From the NCBI GenBank assembly GCA_033980235.1, contig CM067066.1, positions 36,024,409 to 36,088,408 of the forward strand: 64,000 nt of DNA, read 5' to 3'. Source of the DNA: Diadema setosum. Taxonomy: Eukaryota; Echinodermata; Echinoidea; Diadematoida; Diadematidae. A program made the position numbers and the translations under genes. The notes beneath the pieces are model-generated. The model was not told the DNA's origin, made no database searches, and worked only from the letters and a program-made list of their open reading frames with translations. Of this stretch, positions 13,201-23,342 are shown piece by piece. Position 1 is the stretch's first letter; each line of letters starts with the position of its first letter.

Positions 13201-16200
13201 ATAAGGAGAACTACAAGTCTATACAGGGTGTTGCTTATAAATAAATAGATAAACAGAGAGAGAAAGAGTATTCTTTGTATACTAGTATACTTGTATACTA
13301 GTATACTTGTATACTAGTATACTTGTATACTAGTATACTTGTATACTAGTGTTACCCGGGTCTCGGGTAACTGGGTTGAATTCACAATCCAATATCACTT
13401 TCGATCTGTATGCAGAGAAAGATAACACACGTCCAGTCAAGATGGATGCAGGGATGAAAGTGTTTCTCTTTATTCTGGTATAAATCATACCCAGTTTCAA
13501 TAATGATCATATAAATCGCAATCAAAATCATTATCAATACTTCTTTTCATCAACACAACGTGAATGACACATGCAAATTGCTGAAATGAATATCTAATTC
13601 TTCTTCAGTGTAATTGATAATTTACTTTGCTTAATATCATGATGCTTGATTTATACCTCAAAGAGTCTCTAAACTCAAAGGTTAATTATGACACTTACTC
13701 GTAACAATCAATCTTAATATTCCTTTGTAGTAAGCATAATTAACTGTAAAATTCTCCTCTTACAAAAGCAATCTAGCTTGACCTTAACCAGTCATTTAAA
13801 ATACAAATGATTTAATCAAGTAAACGCAACTTCATATCATTTGATTAATCTCTGTTTGTGTCCACGAATCAATCAATCAATGATTAAATAAACCTAAACC
13901 TGGAATGCATTCACTTCTTTGGCAAGAATTGTTTTAAAAGCAAGCGGGGAAAACTAGTCGTTTTGGTACTGTACACTGCCAAACAAATCTAACTTCTTTA
14001 GTTTTCCTTTATTTCTCTAAAAGCCAGGTTTTCTCTCTCTTTCCTGCTCGCTTCTGTATTTTATTCCTCTCATATAAAACAAAACGCTTCTATAACATCT
14101 TTTACAGCATAAACTTTAACAACATCTGAGATGATCCCTGCCGTCAGGCAAAAGCGAAAGTATTTCGGAATTTTTACGACAGTCACTCCGAAGACCAAAC
14201 TTTGGGGACGATCCCTGAATGATTCCTTTTTAATTTCTTTATACCAAAGTGAGGAACTGGCCAAAAAGTGAGGAACTGAGGAGCTGGGAAAGTGAGAGAG
14301 ACACTGACCACAACTATAAACACTCCGTCCAGAGAGCTAGTGGTCAGAGCTCTGGCCGATAAGGTGTGGAGGTTGGCGTGAGTCACCCAAACTGTGTTCA
14401 CACCGACTCTCTGTGTCTACCTCTATTCTACATGTATCTACAAATGTACACTATTATCATCCGTCACTGTTTCCATTCTGCACAATGCTACACTACTATT
14501 CCATTAGCATCATACCAAGTATTCATGTATTTACAATTAGCACACTCGTTAAGGCATTTGGGCTTTCAGTCAGAATAACATATATATCAGTTACTTTTCA
14601 GTCATTCCCAAGATAGCCTAAGGTCAACGGACTCTTGCACGGTGCACCGCCTAGGAGAGTGTTTACACTGACCGTTCTACTCTTTCTCTTCCACAGGACA
14701 GTACAGCCTATGGCTTGTTCACACTCGCACAAGTAGCACTTAATCCGGAATTAAATCAGCTTAAGTTGTAATTTCAACTCTTACTTCATGAAAACTACTA
14801 AATCACTACACAAATATAACAGTAACACAATTTCTATTATTCATCAACACTAGCATACCAGTCATATCCAGTCGTAAGTGATAATAGGTCAATACAAATA
14901 CATATATTCAATAACTTCGCTGAGAACACCACTGGTGTTCAGAATTCCTCTTTTCTGAAGGAATAACCATTCAATTCGACTACAAAACACTAAATATCAC
15001 AAAATCACCAATTATACCAATCGGAAGGGATAATTTTGAATAATTGAAAAGGGGTAAAAGCAAGATTTCTTACCTGTATGCAGAGAAAGATAACACACGT
15101 CCAGTCAAGATGGATGCAGGGATGAAAGTGTGCTCAAAACCACATCCATCTGAGTGATGTCATTTTTCTCTGAATTTCAAGCAGTTTGGTTAACTCCACT
15201 CCGAATTTTAGGGGTGGATGGATCAAGTTTGTGAGGGTATGTTCTTGTCATTTGAATCAATGCAATTGTCTAAACTTTCAAAAAAATGGGGGGGGGGGGC
15301 TATTTTCTTGGGGTATCACACTAGTATAGAGTATACCTATATAATTTTTGGGCATGTCTCGTTCCTCGTCCAAGTGTAACAGTCCATTCAACTTTTCACA
15401 TCTCTGCCAACATTCATGGCATATTGGCCCGAATTCACGAAGGTGGTATACAAATCAATGAAACCATGGTTTAAGCCATGGACAAAAACCATGTGAAACG
15501 CCAAGTGTCGTACGGAGTATTTCGTTAAGAAATTGGTCATTTCGAAAACGAAATGACCGTTTCGTTAACGAAATTATCATTTCGTGGACGAAATGTTCAT
15601 TTGGTTACAAAATGTTGTCATTTCGTCACAAAATAATTATTTTCATCGACGAAATGACTGATTTCGTAATGAGATATTCCATGCGACACTTGGTGCTCCA
15701 TGGTTTTTGTCCATGGTTTAAACCATGGTTTTATTAATACCACCTTCGTGAATTCGGGATATTATGTGTCCAGTTAGCAAAACGTTCAGACGGCGTTCCT
15801 TCCTCTCTCTCTCTTTCTAATCTTTTTTTTTATGCCTCCGCCACGAAGTGGTGCCGGAGGCATTATGTTTTCGGGTTGTCCGTCCGTCCGTACGTACGTC
15901 CGTCCGCATTCGTTCACGCGATAACTTGAGTAATATTGACTGGAATTTTACCAAACTTGGTCCAAGTTTAAAGTATGACGGGGCAATTACTTGATTAGAT
16001 TTTGGGTGAAATCAACCAAAGGCCAAAGGTCAAGGTCAAATCATGAAATTTTATTTGTTTACGCGATAACTCAAGACTGGATCAAGCAAATTTCACAAAA
16101 CTTTGTCCGAGTATGATGTATGATGGGACAATTACTTCATTAGTTTTTTAGTGAAATCGGACAGAGGTCAAAGGTCAAAGATCAGGGTCAAATCCTAAAA

Positions 16201-19200
16201 TTTATCTGTTTCCGTGATAACTCAAAACTGGATAAAGCAGCTTTCATCAAACTTGGTCCAAGGATGATGTATGATGGGGCAATTAGTTGAGTAGATTTCA
16301 GTGACATCGGCATGAGGTCAAAGGTCAAAAGGTCAATGTCAAAAGCTAAAAATGTTGCTATTTCCCCAGTATCTATGCAATGCATGAAGGTATTTTCTTG
16401 AAACTTAGTGTAGACATGTACTACTGAGTAAAGATTCTCCAGAGAGAGTTTCATGTCATAAGGTCAGAGGTCAAAAGGTCAAAGGTTAGGTGAAAATGTT
16501 ACAATTTCACTTTTCTCGCAAATGGTTCAATATATTTTCATTGAACTTGGTACAGGGATTATCTAGGGAACTAAGGAGTCATGGGTCAATAGTCAGGGGG
16601 GTCAAAGGTCAAGGTCAATTCCTCAAAATTTTACTATTTCTCTCATATACTAGTATATGCAATGATTGCATTATTAGTTTTAAAACTTAAATGTACATGT
16701 ATTACCTACTGGAGATTGTCTGGGAAATTTCCAGCCAGAAGGTCAAACGTCAAAGGTTAAGGGTCAAAGGCCAGGTTTAAATAAAAAAAAAACTATTTTG
16801 TACTGTAATTACACTCTTTCTTCATACCTTGAGAATAACTCAATGCATAAACTTGTAAAAGGGTCGGTCAAAAGTCAAGTAAAAATCCTCAATTCCCCAA
16901 ATATGTGTACCTGCACTCTTAGACAATTATACCAAACCCAGTTCAAGGAAAGTGAACATTCAAGATATTTCTGACAAACCTGTTATTTCAATATTTTGCC
17001 AGTTATGTGAAACTGTCATCACACATTGTGAAGACATTGTACTATACACCTATTGGGAGAATCATGCATTATGGCAGAGGCATAGGTCGCCATAGCGACA
17101 TTTCAAGTTTTGTTTCTGTTTTTTTTTTATTTCTGCCTTATTCATCATGTAGACTGTTGACCTCTTGTTTCTGATACTATGTTGTTGTTGTTTGGTCGGA
17201 TGGTTTTATTGGCGGATTCGCTACATGAGTCGTTTAAATTTTGATATACACTAAGGGTTTTTTATACATTTTAAACGTTTTTTTTTTTTTTTCAAAAACC
17301 AATATATCAAATTTGAAATATTTTCCTCGGAAAAAAAAAATTAAGCAAAATACAAACAAACAAAACAAAACTTAATGAGCCTGTTTCAGACTACATCTAA
17401 ACTCCAGAAATCTGCTGCATTTTCTTGTCAGCCCGAGCTACATTTTGGTGAGAAAAATTCTCAGTTTATAAACTACGACCTGGAGGACCAGAGGCATTTT
17501 CCCAATTTCTACTTCGAGGTTTTCTAGAGATGTTCCCTGCATGGCTCCAGCACATATTACTGATAAAGCTTGATAGACAGTGATGTTGAGGGCGCCTTTT
17601 ATGCTCTCTCTCACGCTGAATCGTATACCATTATCGTATCTATATGCTACTAATTATTTTAATTATTTTTTGTTTGAAAACGTTTTGCAGTCAATTACAG
17701 CGACCGAGTTTGGTGTGAGTTTGAAAGGCAACGGGAATAGGCCTACGTGGTTACTGACGTCATTCAGGTAGGTCCCTGTAGGCATTTCATTGGTAAGGAT
17801 ATGATCGTTGTTGAATTTGTGTTTGATTTAATATTTGTCGGACTGAATATTTTTCCCAACCGTCCATGCGCTTTCAGAATATTTTTCATTTGCAAATCAC
17901 ACCAAAGTTTGCCCTTGTTTGGATGCTAACATATTATGTGGGTTTTCCAACCCACACCGCACTGGTATTGGCTGTGATATTACTCTTTGTTACCCCCCCC
18001 CCCCCAAAAAAAAAAACAAAAAAAAAACAAAAAACAAAAAACAAAAACAAAAACAAAAACAAAAAAACAAAACAAAACTAAAATTATCAAAGTAAATATT
18101 TGTCTTCGACATCAACTTAATTGCATGTTTTCATGTTAAAAATCCATCTTAGCAGTATCTGAGTTTCTTTGGTTTGTTTCTTTGTTTCTTTTTTTTGAGT
18201 GCAATAATCCCTCCCTGTGAACATTATAAACAATAAGCGCTAGCATTCTTCCACACAAAACTCCTACGTATGAGACTACGACTGCTAATGTCCATTATCA
18301 TCTCGGTTTTTCAATAGTTCTTATTTCTTTAACTTTTTATATATACATATATTTCATTGTATTAGTAAATCGATATTAACATTATCAATGTTTATTGTGT
18401 ATATGTATAAATATGATTACAGACGTGAAAGATATGCACATAAATGCAAGTTATCATAATTCATGATAATATTTTCATGCAGCACCGAGTTTTCTCTGGT
18501 CAAGACGGAAGATGGCTGGTTCAGTGTGAGTATTTTCACTGATTAGATTTCATCTTTTATTCCATACAGAGGAGGGGTGTCCTCCTGTAGTGAACAATTT
18601 TGGTGGAATGTATTGACAATTTTAAATCAGCTTTTGAGCAATTTCGCAGATACATCGTATACTGGATCACAAATGCATTGTACTCATTATTTCAAACATT
18701 TTTTACATTATACATTGAAGAAGTGCGTATGTGGTGGGACTTATAAAATACATTCTTTTGAAAAAAAAAAGGACCTTCCTTTTTTCGGGGGGGGGGGGAT
18801 GCGTACGCACCGACGCAACCAACCACCCCCCCCCCCCCCCTTCCCTCTTAGGTCATGTAGGTACAGGCTTGTCCAAGCACACAACATCCATGTAATGAGC
18901 AGGTGTTCATGGTTGTTTCTGTTGTTTATAGTTATTGTTACTAATGACTTTTTGCCAACTACGGTGGAGTATATTTCGTAACTTTTGATGCAACACTAGA
19001 TTCTCTAAACTTGCATTTTCAAAAACTCCTATCAATGACTACGAACTGAATGTGAGTGATATGTTCCTTTCTTTATCAGACGTGAATTATTTTTCATCTA
19101 TTTGTATGTTCATCCAATTATCTATTGATTATAGCACTTTGCCATTTACTGGCTGCTTATCGTTCAGTAATATTATTATGTGCAGCTGTATATTTATCCT

Positions 19201-22153
19201 TTTATCAATTTGTTTATTTCTATCTAAATGCTTATACCATTGCAACAGGGAACTTTCCTAGAAACTGCCGTCAATTCGGCCATCAAGCTCTCCCTCCTGC
19301 CTCACATAAACAGTAAGTCGCCCATGCCATAAACGTTACCAAAATTATCTTTATCTGTGATCCCCATTATGGTATAATGCAATATTGTGTGTTTGCATTC
19401 ATTGAACGTATTAAGAGATCAAAAAATGAAGTAAGTGTGTTACCCAAAGAAAAAAAGAACCTAAAATGATGAGAATCTTTAAGTATTACATACAACATTG
19501 TTTTTGTTTAGTATCCCTCAAACTGCAAGTCATCAATATTATTTTATGTGTGTTGTTCTAAGAACAACTGCCGAGTATTAATAAGTTATCAAACTTTCTT
19601 TCAACCCTATAAAGCCCAAGCTATTTTGACCCCTTCCAGGCCCAAGGGGGGCACATTGTGCCCCCCCCCCTATATAATTTCTTTATTATATGATGTATGA
19701 CCGTCATATTTGGCACATAAGTAGAGCAACTCATACTCTACATGACCCAAATTTTGAAATTTTTCAAGGTCATCCACTGAGGGCGCTATTTACCAAAATA
19801 TAAAGAAATACATAGGAAATACGCTAAAATCATGTTTTTTCTTTTTATTTCTTTATCCCCAGTATATATGTTTTTATCTTATATCAATCATTTTCATATT
19901 CACCACAAAGGAAAAGCAAGTCAACCTTGACTATTACTTATGGTTGACATTTCTCAAGGTCAACATGTGGGGGCGCCATTCATTACAATATAAAGAAATA
20001 TAATGAAACCCATGACATATTGCTTGGAATGGGTATATATATATTGGTATCACATTTCATATTTCCAAAATATTGAATTTTGAGTTTGCAGATTGATAGT
20101 ATGATAAACAAATGATATTTCAGGCAAAGCTTGTGTGAAGATAACACAAAATAAAAGGGTAGTCTTTGAAAAATGCTGTATTTTCGATTATTTCTATTAT
20201 ATCTATTGTGTATTGCCTATGTCATACAAAAAATAAAGGAAATAATAAGAAGATCATTTTCGGGTAATTCACAACCATAATTACATCACATTTTGGTCCT
20301 TCAGCAAATTAGAGCCAAGAAAAACCCCATTTCATCCATTATTATATTGTTAACTGAAATTGGAACAGAAAATCATGCAAAATCTGACGAACATCGTTGT
20401 CAGTTTACGGTTGACATGGCAACCAACAATATCGGACATAGCTGAATTATATATCAAAATGTTTGTAATAAGATTTTAGGAAAAGTCACCAAATTTGGTT
20501 GAAATCGGGTAAAGGGTGCAGGCGTGGCAAACTAAAATATGGTAGGGGGCACAATGTGCCCCCCCCCCCTTGGACTTTATAGGGTTAAAACGCGTGTTAG
20601 CCTCTATTTTTTTCATTAAAGTGCAACATCAGTCTATGAATTCTATGACTTAGACGTTTTATTTATGTTGGAGTCATAAGTTTAGAGAGATGTGACATTT
20701 TTGAATTTTATGTGTTTGCGGGAAGACATTGTGCTCTCGACTGCACTTACGAGATGCCGTGAAGGTGTCATCGCCTTTAAAGTCTCCAATCGGATTGTAC
20801 ACAAAGCTTCATAGATTTTTTTATATCTATTCTTAAAATGTTTATGTTTTTGCTTTTGTGTATTCATAAGCATGAAATTATTGTTGTGTGGTAATAATCC
20901 AGAAAAAAAAAACAATCCTCGAATTCCTCGAATCCAGAAAAAAAAAATCACTCAAACAGTTCGTGAAGTTGCCGAATTGTATAAGCAAAAATATGATTTT
21001 TTCCCCTGAAGTTTTATAAGAATTTAAAAAAAATGAAAAAGAACTGTAGGAGTAATACGAGGTGATGACGTCATGACTTAAGAAAATTTTACTCCATTTT
21101 TACAGCTTGGTTACCATGGTAGTTTCGTGAAAACGTGATACTTTATGTTTGTTTAGTTTCTCAGTTATGATGACCGAATCTGCGTATATTATACACTTAC
21201 TGCCATAGTCTGGTTTGATTCTGATTGATAATGTCAAACGCGAACCAGGACTGACAATACACCATAACAAAGTCGATGAGATTGTGTGTATCTTTTACTT
21301 CTGAACAGAAATTTTTACAGACACTGGTGGAATTGGAGGGCCGTTACTACAGGCAGATGATTTCAGCAACGTGACTGTGACCCATGATCCGGTAAGAATT
21401 ACAATGTATTCGCGTTCTCCAGTGCTAATGTCTTCTCCGCCTTTTCTGTCTTTTCCCACAATGTGATAGCTTTCCGATATTTTAAAAAATGCGACAACAA
21501 TACTAAATATAACATATGGATCATTTTGCCCTTCAAACTGCAATAACACAGATTTAGTTACATTACATTTGACTCCACTCTCTCAACTCCTCAACCTCCA
21601 TGAAGGTGGATCCGTTCGTATCATCAATATCACGTCGTTATCTTCAAGAGTGATGATAGTCCCGTTTTGGCGGTTGTTTTCAATCTGATTGCGTCTTCTG
21701 TGAATGTCCGTTTGCGACCACTTAAAACCATTAAAAGCAAGAGCACCATTAGCTCAACTGTGAGTGGTTGGTCCAAGTTTCTGTGACAATTTCATTTAAG
21801 TGTCTCAATGAATAAAGTGATTTGAATGTATATGTTGTTTGCAGCGTGAGACGGCTTTTATGAGGTCACACTGTGTATATTTAACGTTTATGATAAATGT
21901 CTTGTGTGCTAGTATGTATCTGGTGTGATACACATGCATGGCATCATTCTCACAACCTTCTCTGCAATTCCATCATTTCATTTCATTCCATTTGTTATTC
22001 TTGTGACATTTGCTATGTTTTCGCAAACAAGATATAACAAACTGATTTCAATACTGGACATTATGTGCACATGTATATATAATTAATACATCTTCTTCTT
22101 TTTTACTCCAGAATTTCATCAAGATTGGGACAGACCTGATCTTTGAGGAGTGA
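2513..22153 (+). CDS. BPI/LBP-family secreted lipid-binding protein, paralog 1 (5' exons off window; internal exons missing)
   Basis: Predicted member of the bactericidal/permeability-increasing protein and LPS-binding protein family: extracellular, two-barrel lipid-binding proteins of innate immunity. Exons, each bounded by AG/GT sites and each matching an exon of paralog 2: 2513-2603, 3633-3717, 9523-9586, 10763-10866, 11973-12095, 17691-17767, 18483-18525, 19249-19312, 21309-21391, 22112-22153 (ends FIKIGTDLIFEE, stop TGA). The disulfide cysteine pair of the family is present (STSCSFHIE in the first exon, VCPELLNTV in the third). Exons equivalent to 1-4 lie left of the window. No equivalent of paralog 2 exons 9 and 10 (81 residues) was found between 10866 and 11973, and the 11973 exon starts 15 codons later than its counterpart. 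All ten exons nevertheless join in frame (258 residues visible) with no stop, which argues against simple pseudogene decay. The second exon is divergent and 7 residues longer than in paralog 2. Confidence 0.85.
2604..3632 (+). other. Intron between paralog 1 exons (2603 to 3633)
   Basis: No gene or recognisable mobile element is seen. The region is AT-rich, with a short duplicated phrase (TTGGCAAGAATAGTGCATG) around 3149-3188. The donor gtttgc at 2604 matches the unusual donor gtttgt used by the corresponding exon of paralog 2 at 38177. Confidence 0.5.
3786..3807. repeat. (CA)n microsatellite
   Basis: Short run of CA dinucleotides in an intron of BPI paralog 1. Confidence 0.85.
3950..5000 (+). 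mobile_element. Degenerate jockey/CR1-group non-LTR fragment: reverse transcriptase to C terminus
   Basis: Broken frames carry reverse-transcriptase landmarks in order: a remnant of the VPQGS region near 4075, FINDFCQASEV then FADDINVFYAHN (catalytic FADD box) near 4115-4195, VTHFKFHGIIVDDKLS near 4378-4425, LPYLNYGVSVWAG near 4533-4570, and the C-terminal EYPTGRSNEFHFPLLRT at 4831-4880. Frameshifts and stops interrupt it. The same C-terminal phrase recurs on the opposite strand at 7560-7850, so both belong to one family. It sits in the long intron between the 3633-3717 and 9523-9586 exons. Confidence 0.75.
5400..6272 (+). mobile_element. Degenerate jockey/CR1-group non-LTR fragment: endonuclease end plus 3' tail
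   Basis: Frames at 5438-5790 contain MGDLNIDLFKFQTENY, followed by LTRITNHLATLIKNIFCN and SGIVLSDMSDHY, the GDFN and SDH landmarks of an AP-type endonuclease domain. The rest of ORF2 is absent. The stretch ends near 6250-6272 with AATAAAGTTGAAAATCTAAA, compatible with a retrotransposon 3' end. The stretch 5800-6250 between them shows no coding signature, so its assignment to the same insertion is a guess. Confidence 0.6.
6846..7430 (-). mobile_element. tRNA-derived SINE with (AAC)n tail, interrupted by a foldback element
   Basis: Read on the minus strand, the right end has a tRNA-like head: an A-box-like TGGCTCAGTCGG near 7400-7415 and, across the 7207-7385 insertion, a B-box GGTTCGAACCC at about 7171-7181. 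A non-tRNA body follows and ends in an (AAC)n tail, seen as (GTT)n at 6847-6894 on the plus strand. A second copy of the same body and head lies at 31216-31316 plus 37698-37880, split by a retrotransposon. These internal polymerase III promoter boxes and the simple-repeat tail are the hallmarks of a tRNA-derived SINE. I cannot name the family from sequence alone. Confidence 0.75.
7207..7385. mobile_element. 179-bp foldback/MITE built from a 16-bp module, inserted in the SINE head
   Basis: The element is made of repeated TTCGTTATTCCGAAGG modules on the left and their reverse complements on the right, so it can fold into a long hairpin. Its ends are GGTTACAGCTCG and (reverse complement) GGGTGCTGTTCG. 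It is bordered by GAGGCAGAC (7198-7206) and GAGGCGGAC (7386-7394), a 9-bp target duplication with one mismatch. The unfilled SINE copy at 37830-37850 reads straight through this site, confirming insertion. There is no coding capacity, so it needs a transposase in trans. Confidence 0.85.
7560..7850 (-). mobile_element. Jockey/CR1-group non-LTR fragment, C-terminal end
   Basis: The minus-strand frame 7821-7594 encodes RYPTRHSNKFHLPLTRTIF, then FVGPKFWNNLSDNIK, the conserved C-terminal tail of jockey/CR1-type ORF2 proteins, also found near 4831-4920 on the plus strand. No reverse-transcriptase core is attached, so this is a 5'-truncated copy, the usual product of incomplete target-primed reverse transcription. 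Confidence 0.7.
7941..8353. repeat. Foldback element with CCCACGAGT-module arms
   Basis: The left arm (about 7941-8065) has repeated CCCACGAGT(T/C) phrases. The right arm (about 8216-8353) carries the same phrases in reverse complement (ACTCGTGGGCTGTATG). The outermost 50 bp of each arm align, including ACACCCACGAGTCATACAG. Flanks read caagta and taagta, a possible 6-bp target duplication. The middle holds part of another element (8086-8202). Confidence 0.65.
8086..8202. mobile_element. Partial copy of the CCCGAATTCACG-type MITE
   Basis: ATTTCGTAACGAAATATTCCATGCGAC, the CCATGG-containing palindrome region and the end CCTTCGTGAATCCGGG match the right half of the full element at 15428-15758. 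It lies between the arms of the CACGAG foldback, so it is either nested there or that foldback is a chimera. Confidence 0.6.
8450..9310. repeat. Degenerate array of GACATTTGAACT-like phrases
   Basis: Phrases such as GGACATTT.GAACT.C.TATTGACA recur many times with irregular spacing from about 8480 to 9300, interrupted by the foldback element at 8985-9234. It looks like a very old tandem array or satellite fragment. No coding potential is seen. Confidence 0.45.
8985..9234. mobile_element. 250-bp foldback/MITE of the TTCGTTATTCCGAAGG family, opposite orientation
   Basis: Same modules and same two distinct ends as the element at 7207-7385, but inverted: the left end is GGGTGCTGTTCG and the right end reads CGAGCTGTAACC. 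It is bordered on both sides by a perfect 8-bp duplication ATTTATTT (8977-8984 and 9235-9242). Target duplications of 8-9 bp are known for hAT, P and Merlin DNA transposons; which one mobilised it cannot be told from this copy. Confidence 0.87.
9771..9820. repeat. Perfect 23-bp inverted repeat with 4-nt loop
   Basis: Arms 9771-9793 and 9798-9820 are exact reverse complements (ATACACGCAAGGGTATACGT and so on). It lies directly beside the inverted-repeat element at 9823-10217. Confidence 0.85.
9823..10217. mobile_element. Element with about 95-bp terminal inverted repeats carrying hammerhead-like motifs
   Basis: The left end (CAGCAAAACTTGCACGAGAG...) and right end (...CTCTCGTGCAAGTTTCGCTG) are inverted copies over about 95 bp with scattered mismatches. 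Each arm contains a phrase like CTGAGGAAGGGCAATTAGCC followed by CGAA, at 10128-10154 on plus and 9883-9909 on minus. That is the CUGANGA-stem-CGAA layout of a degenerate hammerhead ribozyme core, as reported in Penelope-like retroelement termini. A (TA)n microsatellite follows at once. Assignment to Penelope-like elements is tentative. Confidence 0.5.
10217..10254. repeat. (TA)n microsatellite
   Basis: Uninterrupted TA dinucleotides immediately after the inverted-repeat element that ends at about 10217. Confidence 0.9.
10867..11972 (+). other. Intron of BPI paralog 1 where two expected exons are absent
   Basis: By comparison with paralog 2, exons encoding a GEVYPLNSKKE...-like block (59 residues) and an IPDAEKNYLNTSYF-like block (22 residues) should lie here. 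Reading all three plus frames shows only AT-rich non-coding sequence, with no such motif and no suitable splice-bounded frame. Confidence 0.6.
12178..12472. mobile_element. 295-bp near-perfect palindromic MITE (GAGTGA modules)
   Basis: The two halves are nearly exact reverse complements, starting TACTCTCTAAAAAAA and ending TTTTTTTAGAGAGTA, with a short centre near 12323. Each arm is filled with GAGTGAA-type modules and GAGTGACGTCAGGGATCACTC. It is inserted in a CA/CG-rich simple repeat 82 bp downstream of a BPI exon, on the transcribed strand. No open frame is present. Confidence 0.8.
12623..13173. mobile_element. TTAA-flanked foldback MITE
   Basis: Bordered by TTAA at 12619-12622 and 13174-13177. 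The arms are long inverted repeats sharing blocks such as GAAAGTTTGAGGAAAATCGG and GGATGAGGAGACTACTA with their complements near 13020-13110. The same arm blocks occur in the element at 54896-56576, so they are one family. TTAA duplication is typical of piggyBac and Kolobok transposons. Confidence 0.72.
13278..13349. repeat. 16-bp palindromic tandem repeat (GTATACTAGTATACTT)
   Basis: About four and a half copies of a 16-bp unit that is itself nearly palindromic (TACTAGTA core). Confidence 0.9.
13406..15131. repeat. 1.7-kb segment bounded by an exact 58-bp direct repeat
   Basis: Positions 13406-13463 and 15074-15131 are identical (CTGTATGCAGAGAAAGATAA...GATGAAAGTGT). The 1.6 kb between them has no coding frame and no recognised family. 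Short terminal direct repeats would fit a TRIM-like LTR remnant or a segmental duplication. The repeats do not show canonical TG...CA ends. Confidence 0.55.
15428..15758. mobile_element. MITE with CCCGAATTCACGAAGGTGG terminal inverted repeats
   Basis: The left end CCCGAATTCACGAAGGTGGT is matched by the right end ACCACCTTCGTGAATTCGGG in inverted orientation. Inside are several short ATTTCGTNNACGAAAT palindromes and two CCATGG-centred inverted repeats. A partial second copy lies at 8086-8202. Flanks share ATATT but not immediately at the termini, so the target duplication is unclear. Confidence 0.75.
15832..17090. mobile_element. 1.26-kb repeat with ATGCCTC(C/T)GCCA ends and AGGTCA arrays
   Basis: Starts ATGCCTCCGCCACGAAGTGG and ends with the inverted form TGGCAGAGGCAT. 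The interior is a degenerate tandem array of about 170-bp paragraphs, each with phrases like AAACTTGGTCCA and GGGGCAATTA and ending in AGGTCAAAGGTCA (for example 16164-16179, 16315-16327, 16461-16473, about 16599-16611). No open frame is present. A related-looking CCTCCGCCAAGGGAGGAGG repeat occurs at about 53911. Confidence 0.65.
18001..18080. repeat. A-rich (CAAAA)n simple repeat
   Basis: C-tract followed by A-rich CAAAA repeats in a BPI paralog 1 intron. Confidence 0.85.
19605..20584. mobile_element. 980-bp TTAA-type non-autonomous transposon with CCCTATAAAG ends
   Basis: The left end CCCTATAAAGCCCAAG and right end CTTGGACTTTATAGGG (18 nt from 20567) form terminal inverted repeats, with G- or C-runs and GGCACATTGTGCC palindromes just inside. 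The right flank is TTAA (20585-20588) and the left is TCAA (19601-19604), a TTAA duplication with one change. CCCT ends and TTAA sites fit piggyBac. No transposase frame is present. Confidence 0.7.
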
Positions 22154-23299
22154 CCACTTCCCAGTGAGGATGACGACTATGAATGAAGTCACAGTGATGT
22201 CACCCATTCCGAGTCTAAACACAGCGAGCACAAGTAGCTTGAACAACAACAACAACAAATCTTTACGTCATTTTCCACATTGTTTTCGCCGCTAGGCTTT
22301 TCTTTTTGTTACAGTCTAATTAACAGGGTTTCACTTGACAAGGCTTTCCTCGCGATAAACATTTTCGTGCTAAAGAAGTAAGTAAATCGTGGTTGTGTAA
22401 GGCCGGTCGTTCACTGTTCATTCTCTCTAAAATGAGAGAATTTTGTTGTTTCTTTCTTACTGATCTAAAAAGCAACCAAAAAATATAGGATTATTCACGG
22501 CCGCCATGTGATCAAACTATAGAACACCGTTTGTGACACTTTAATCGATGACCGAGTTTGAGGTGGTATGTGCGAATTCTCGTACACTGTTTTGGTTAGT
22601 CTTCTATGCAATGAACTTGGTATATCTGTATTATCAGCTCGCAAAATAAGTGTCTACGCTCTTCTAAATCCAAAACATTGATAAAAAAAAAGAAGATGCG
22701 CTGTTCACGTTGTAGATAATTAGGTCTCTCCGTTGCAATAAAAATGATTAAGCTGACTTTTTGTACTGTCTTCATGGTCTTTCACGAGTGTACTGTATAT
22801 CAACATAAGATGGGGATGATGACTGACTGCGTTACAGAGACGTCTAAAGCTGGGTGTGATGTGTCCTCTTTATGTGTATCAGCACTGATCGCGGATTATT
22901 TTTATAACTTTGCAATGGAGGTAGATTTTGTATATTTGTAATTTATAATCATGAATATAATATATTATTATTATTATTGCTTGTACAATACCACTGAATT
23001 TACAGCATTTAGACAGGTTGAACTGACGGGGTAGATAGATGTTTATGGGCTTGGCTAAGAATAAAGTTGTTCAAAGTTATTACACATTCACTTCTTGGAC
23101 TTGTTTCTTTGCAGACAGTCAAGTAGCAACTGAAGTAATGAGAAGCGATAAGAAGTAGGATTTTCGATGACAATCTCATATCTGTCTATACAGTCGAATA
23201 TCTTGTAATGATTAATTCATGTTTGTGATCTATCGCTCCAATAAAATGTTTTTTTTGAACATAATACACACTTTTGTGTTGTTGAATATGCAGGTGTCG

Positions 23300-23342
<43 letters not shown>

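Noticed and set aside
13406..15131. Full LTR retrotransposon bounded by the 58-bp repeats
   Set aside because: Repeats are too short, lack TG...CA ends, and there is no primer-binding site, polypurine tract or coding remnant between them that I can recognise.
22744..22941. 65-codon frame downstream of BPI paralog 1
   Set aside because: Lies in the 3' flank beyond a polyadenylation signal and shows no conserved features.
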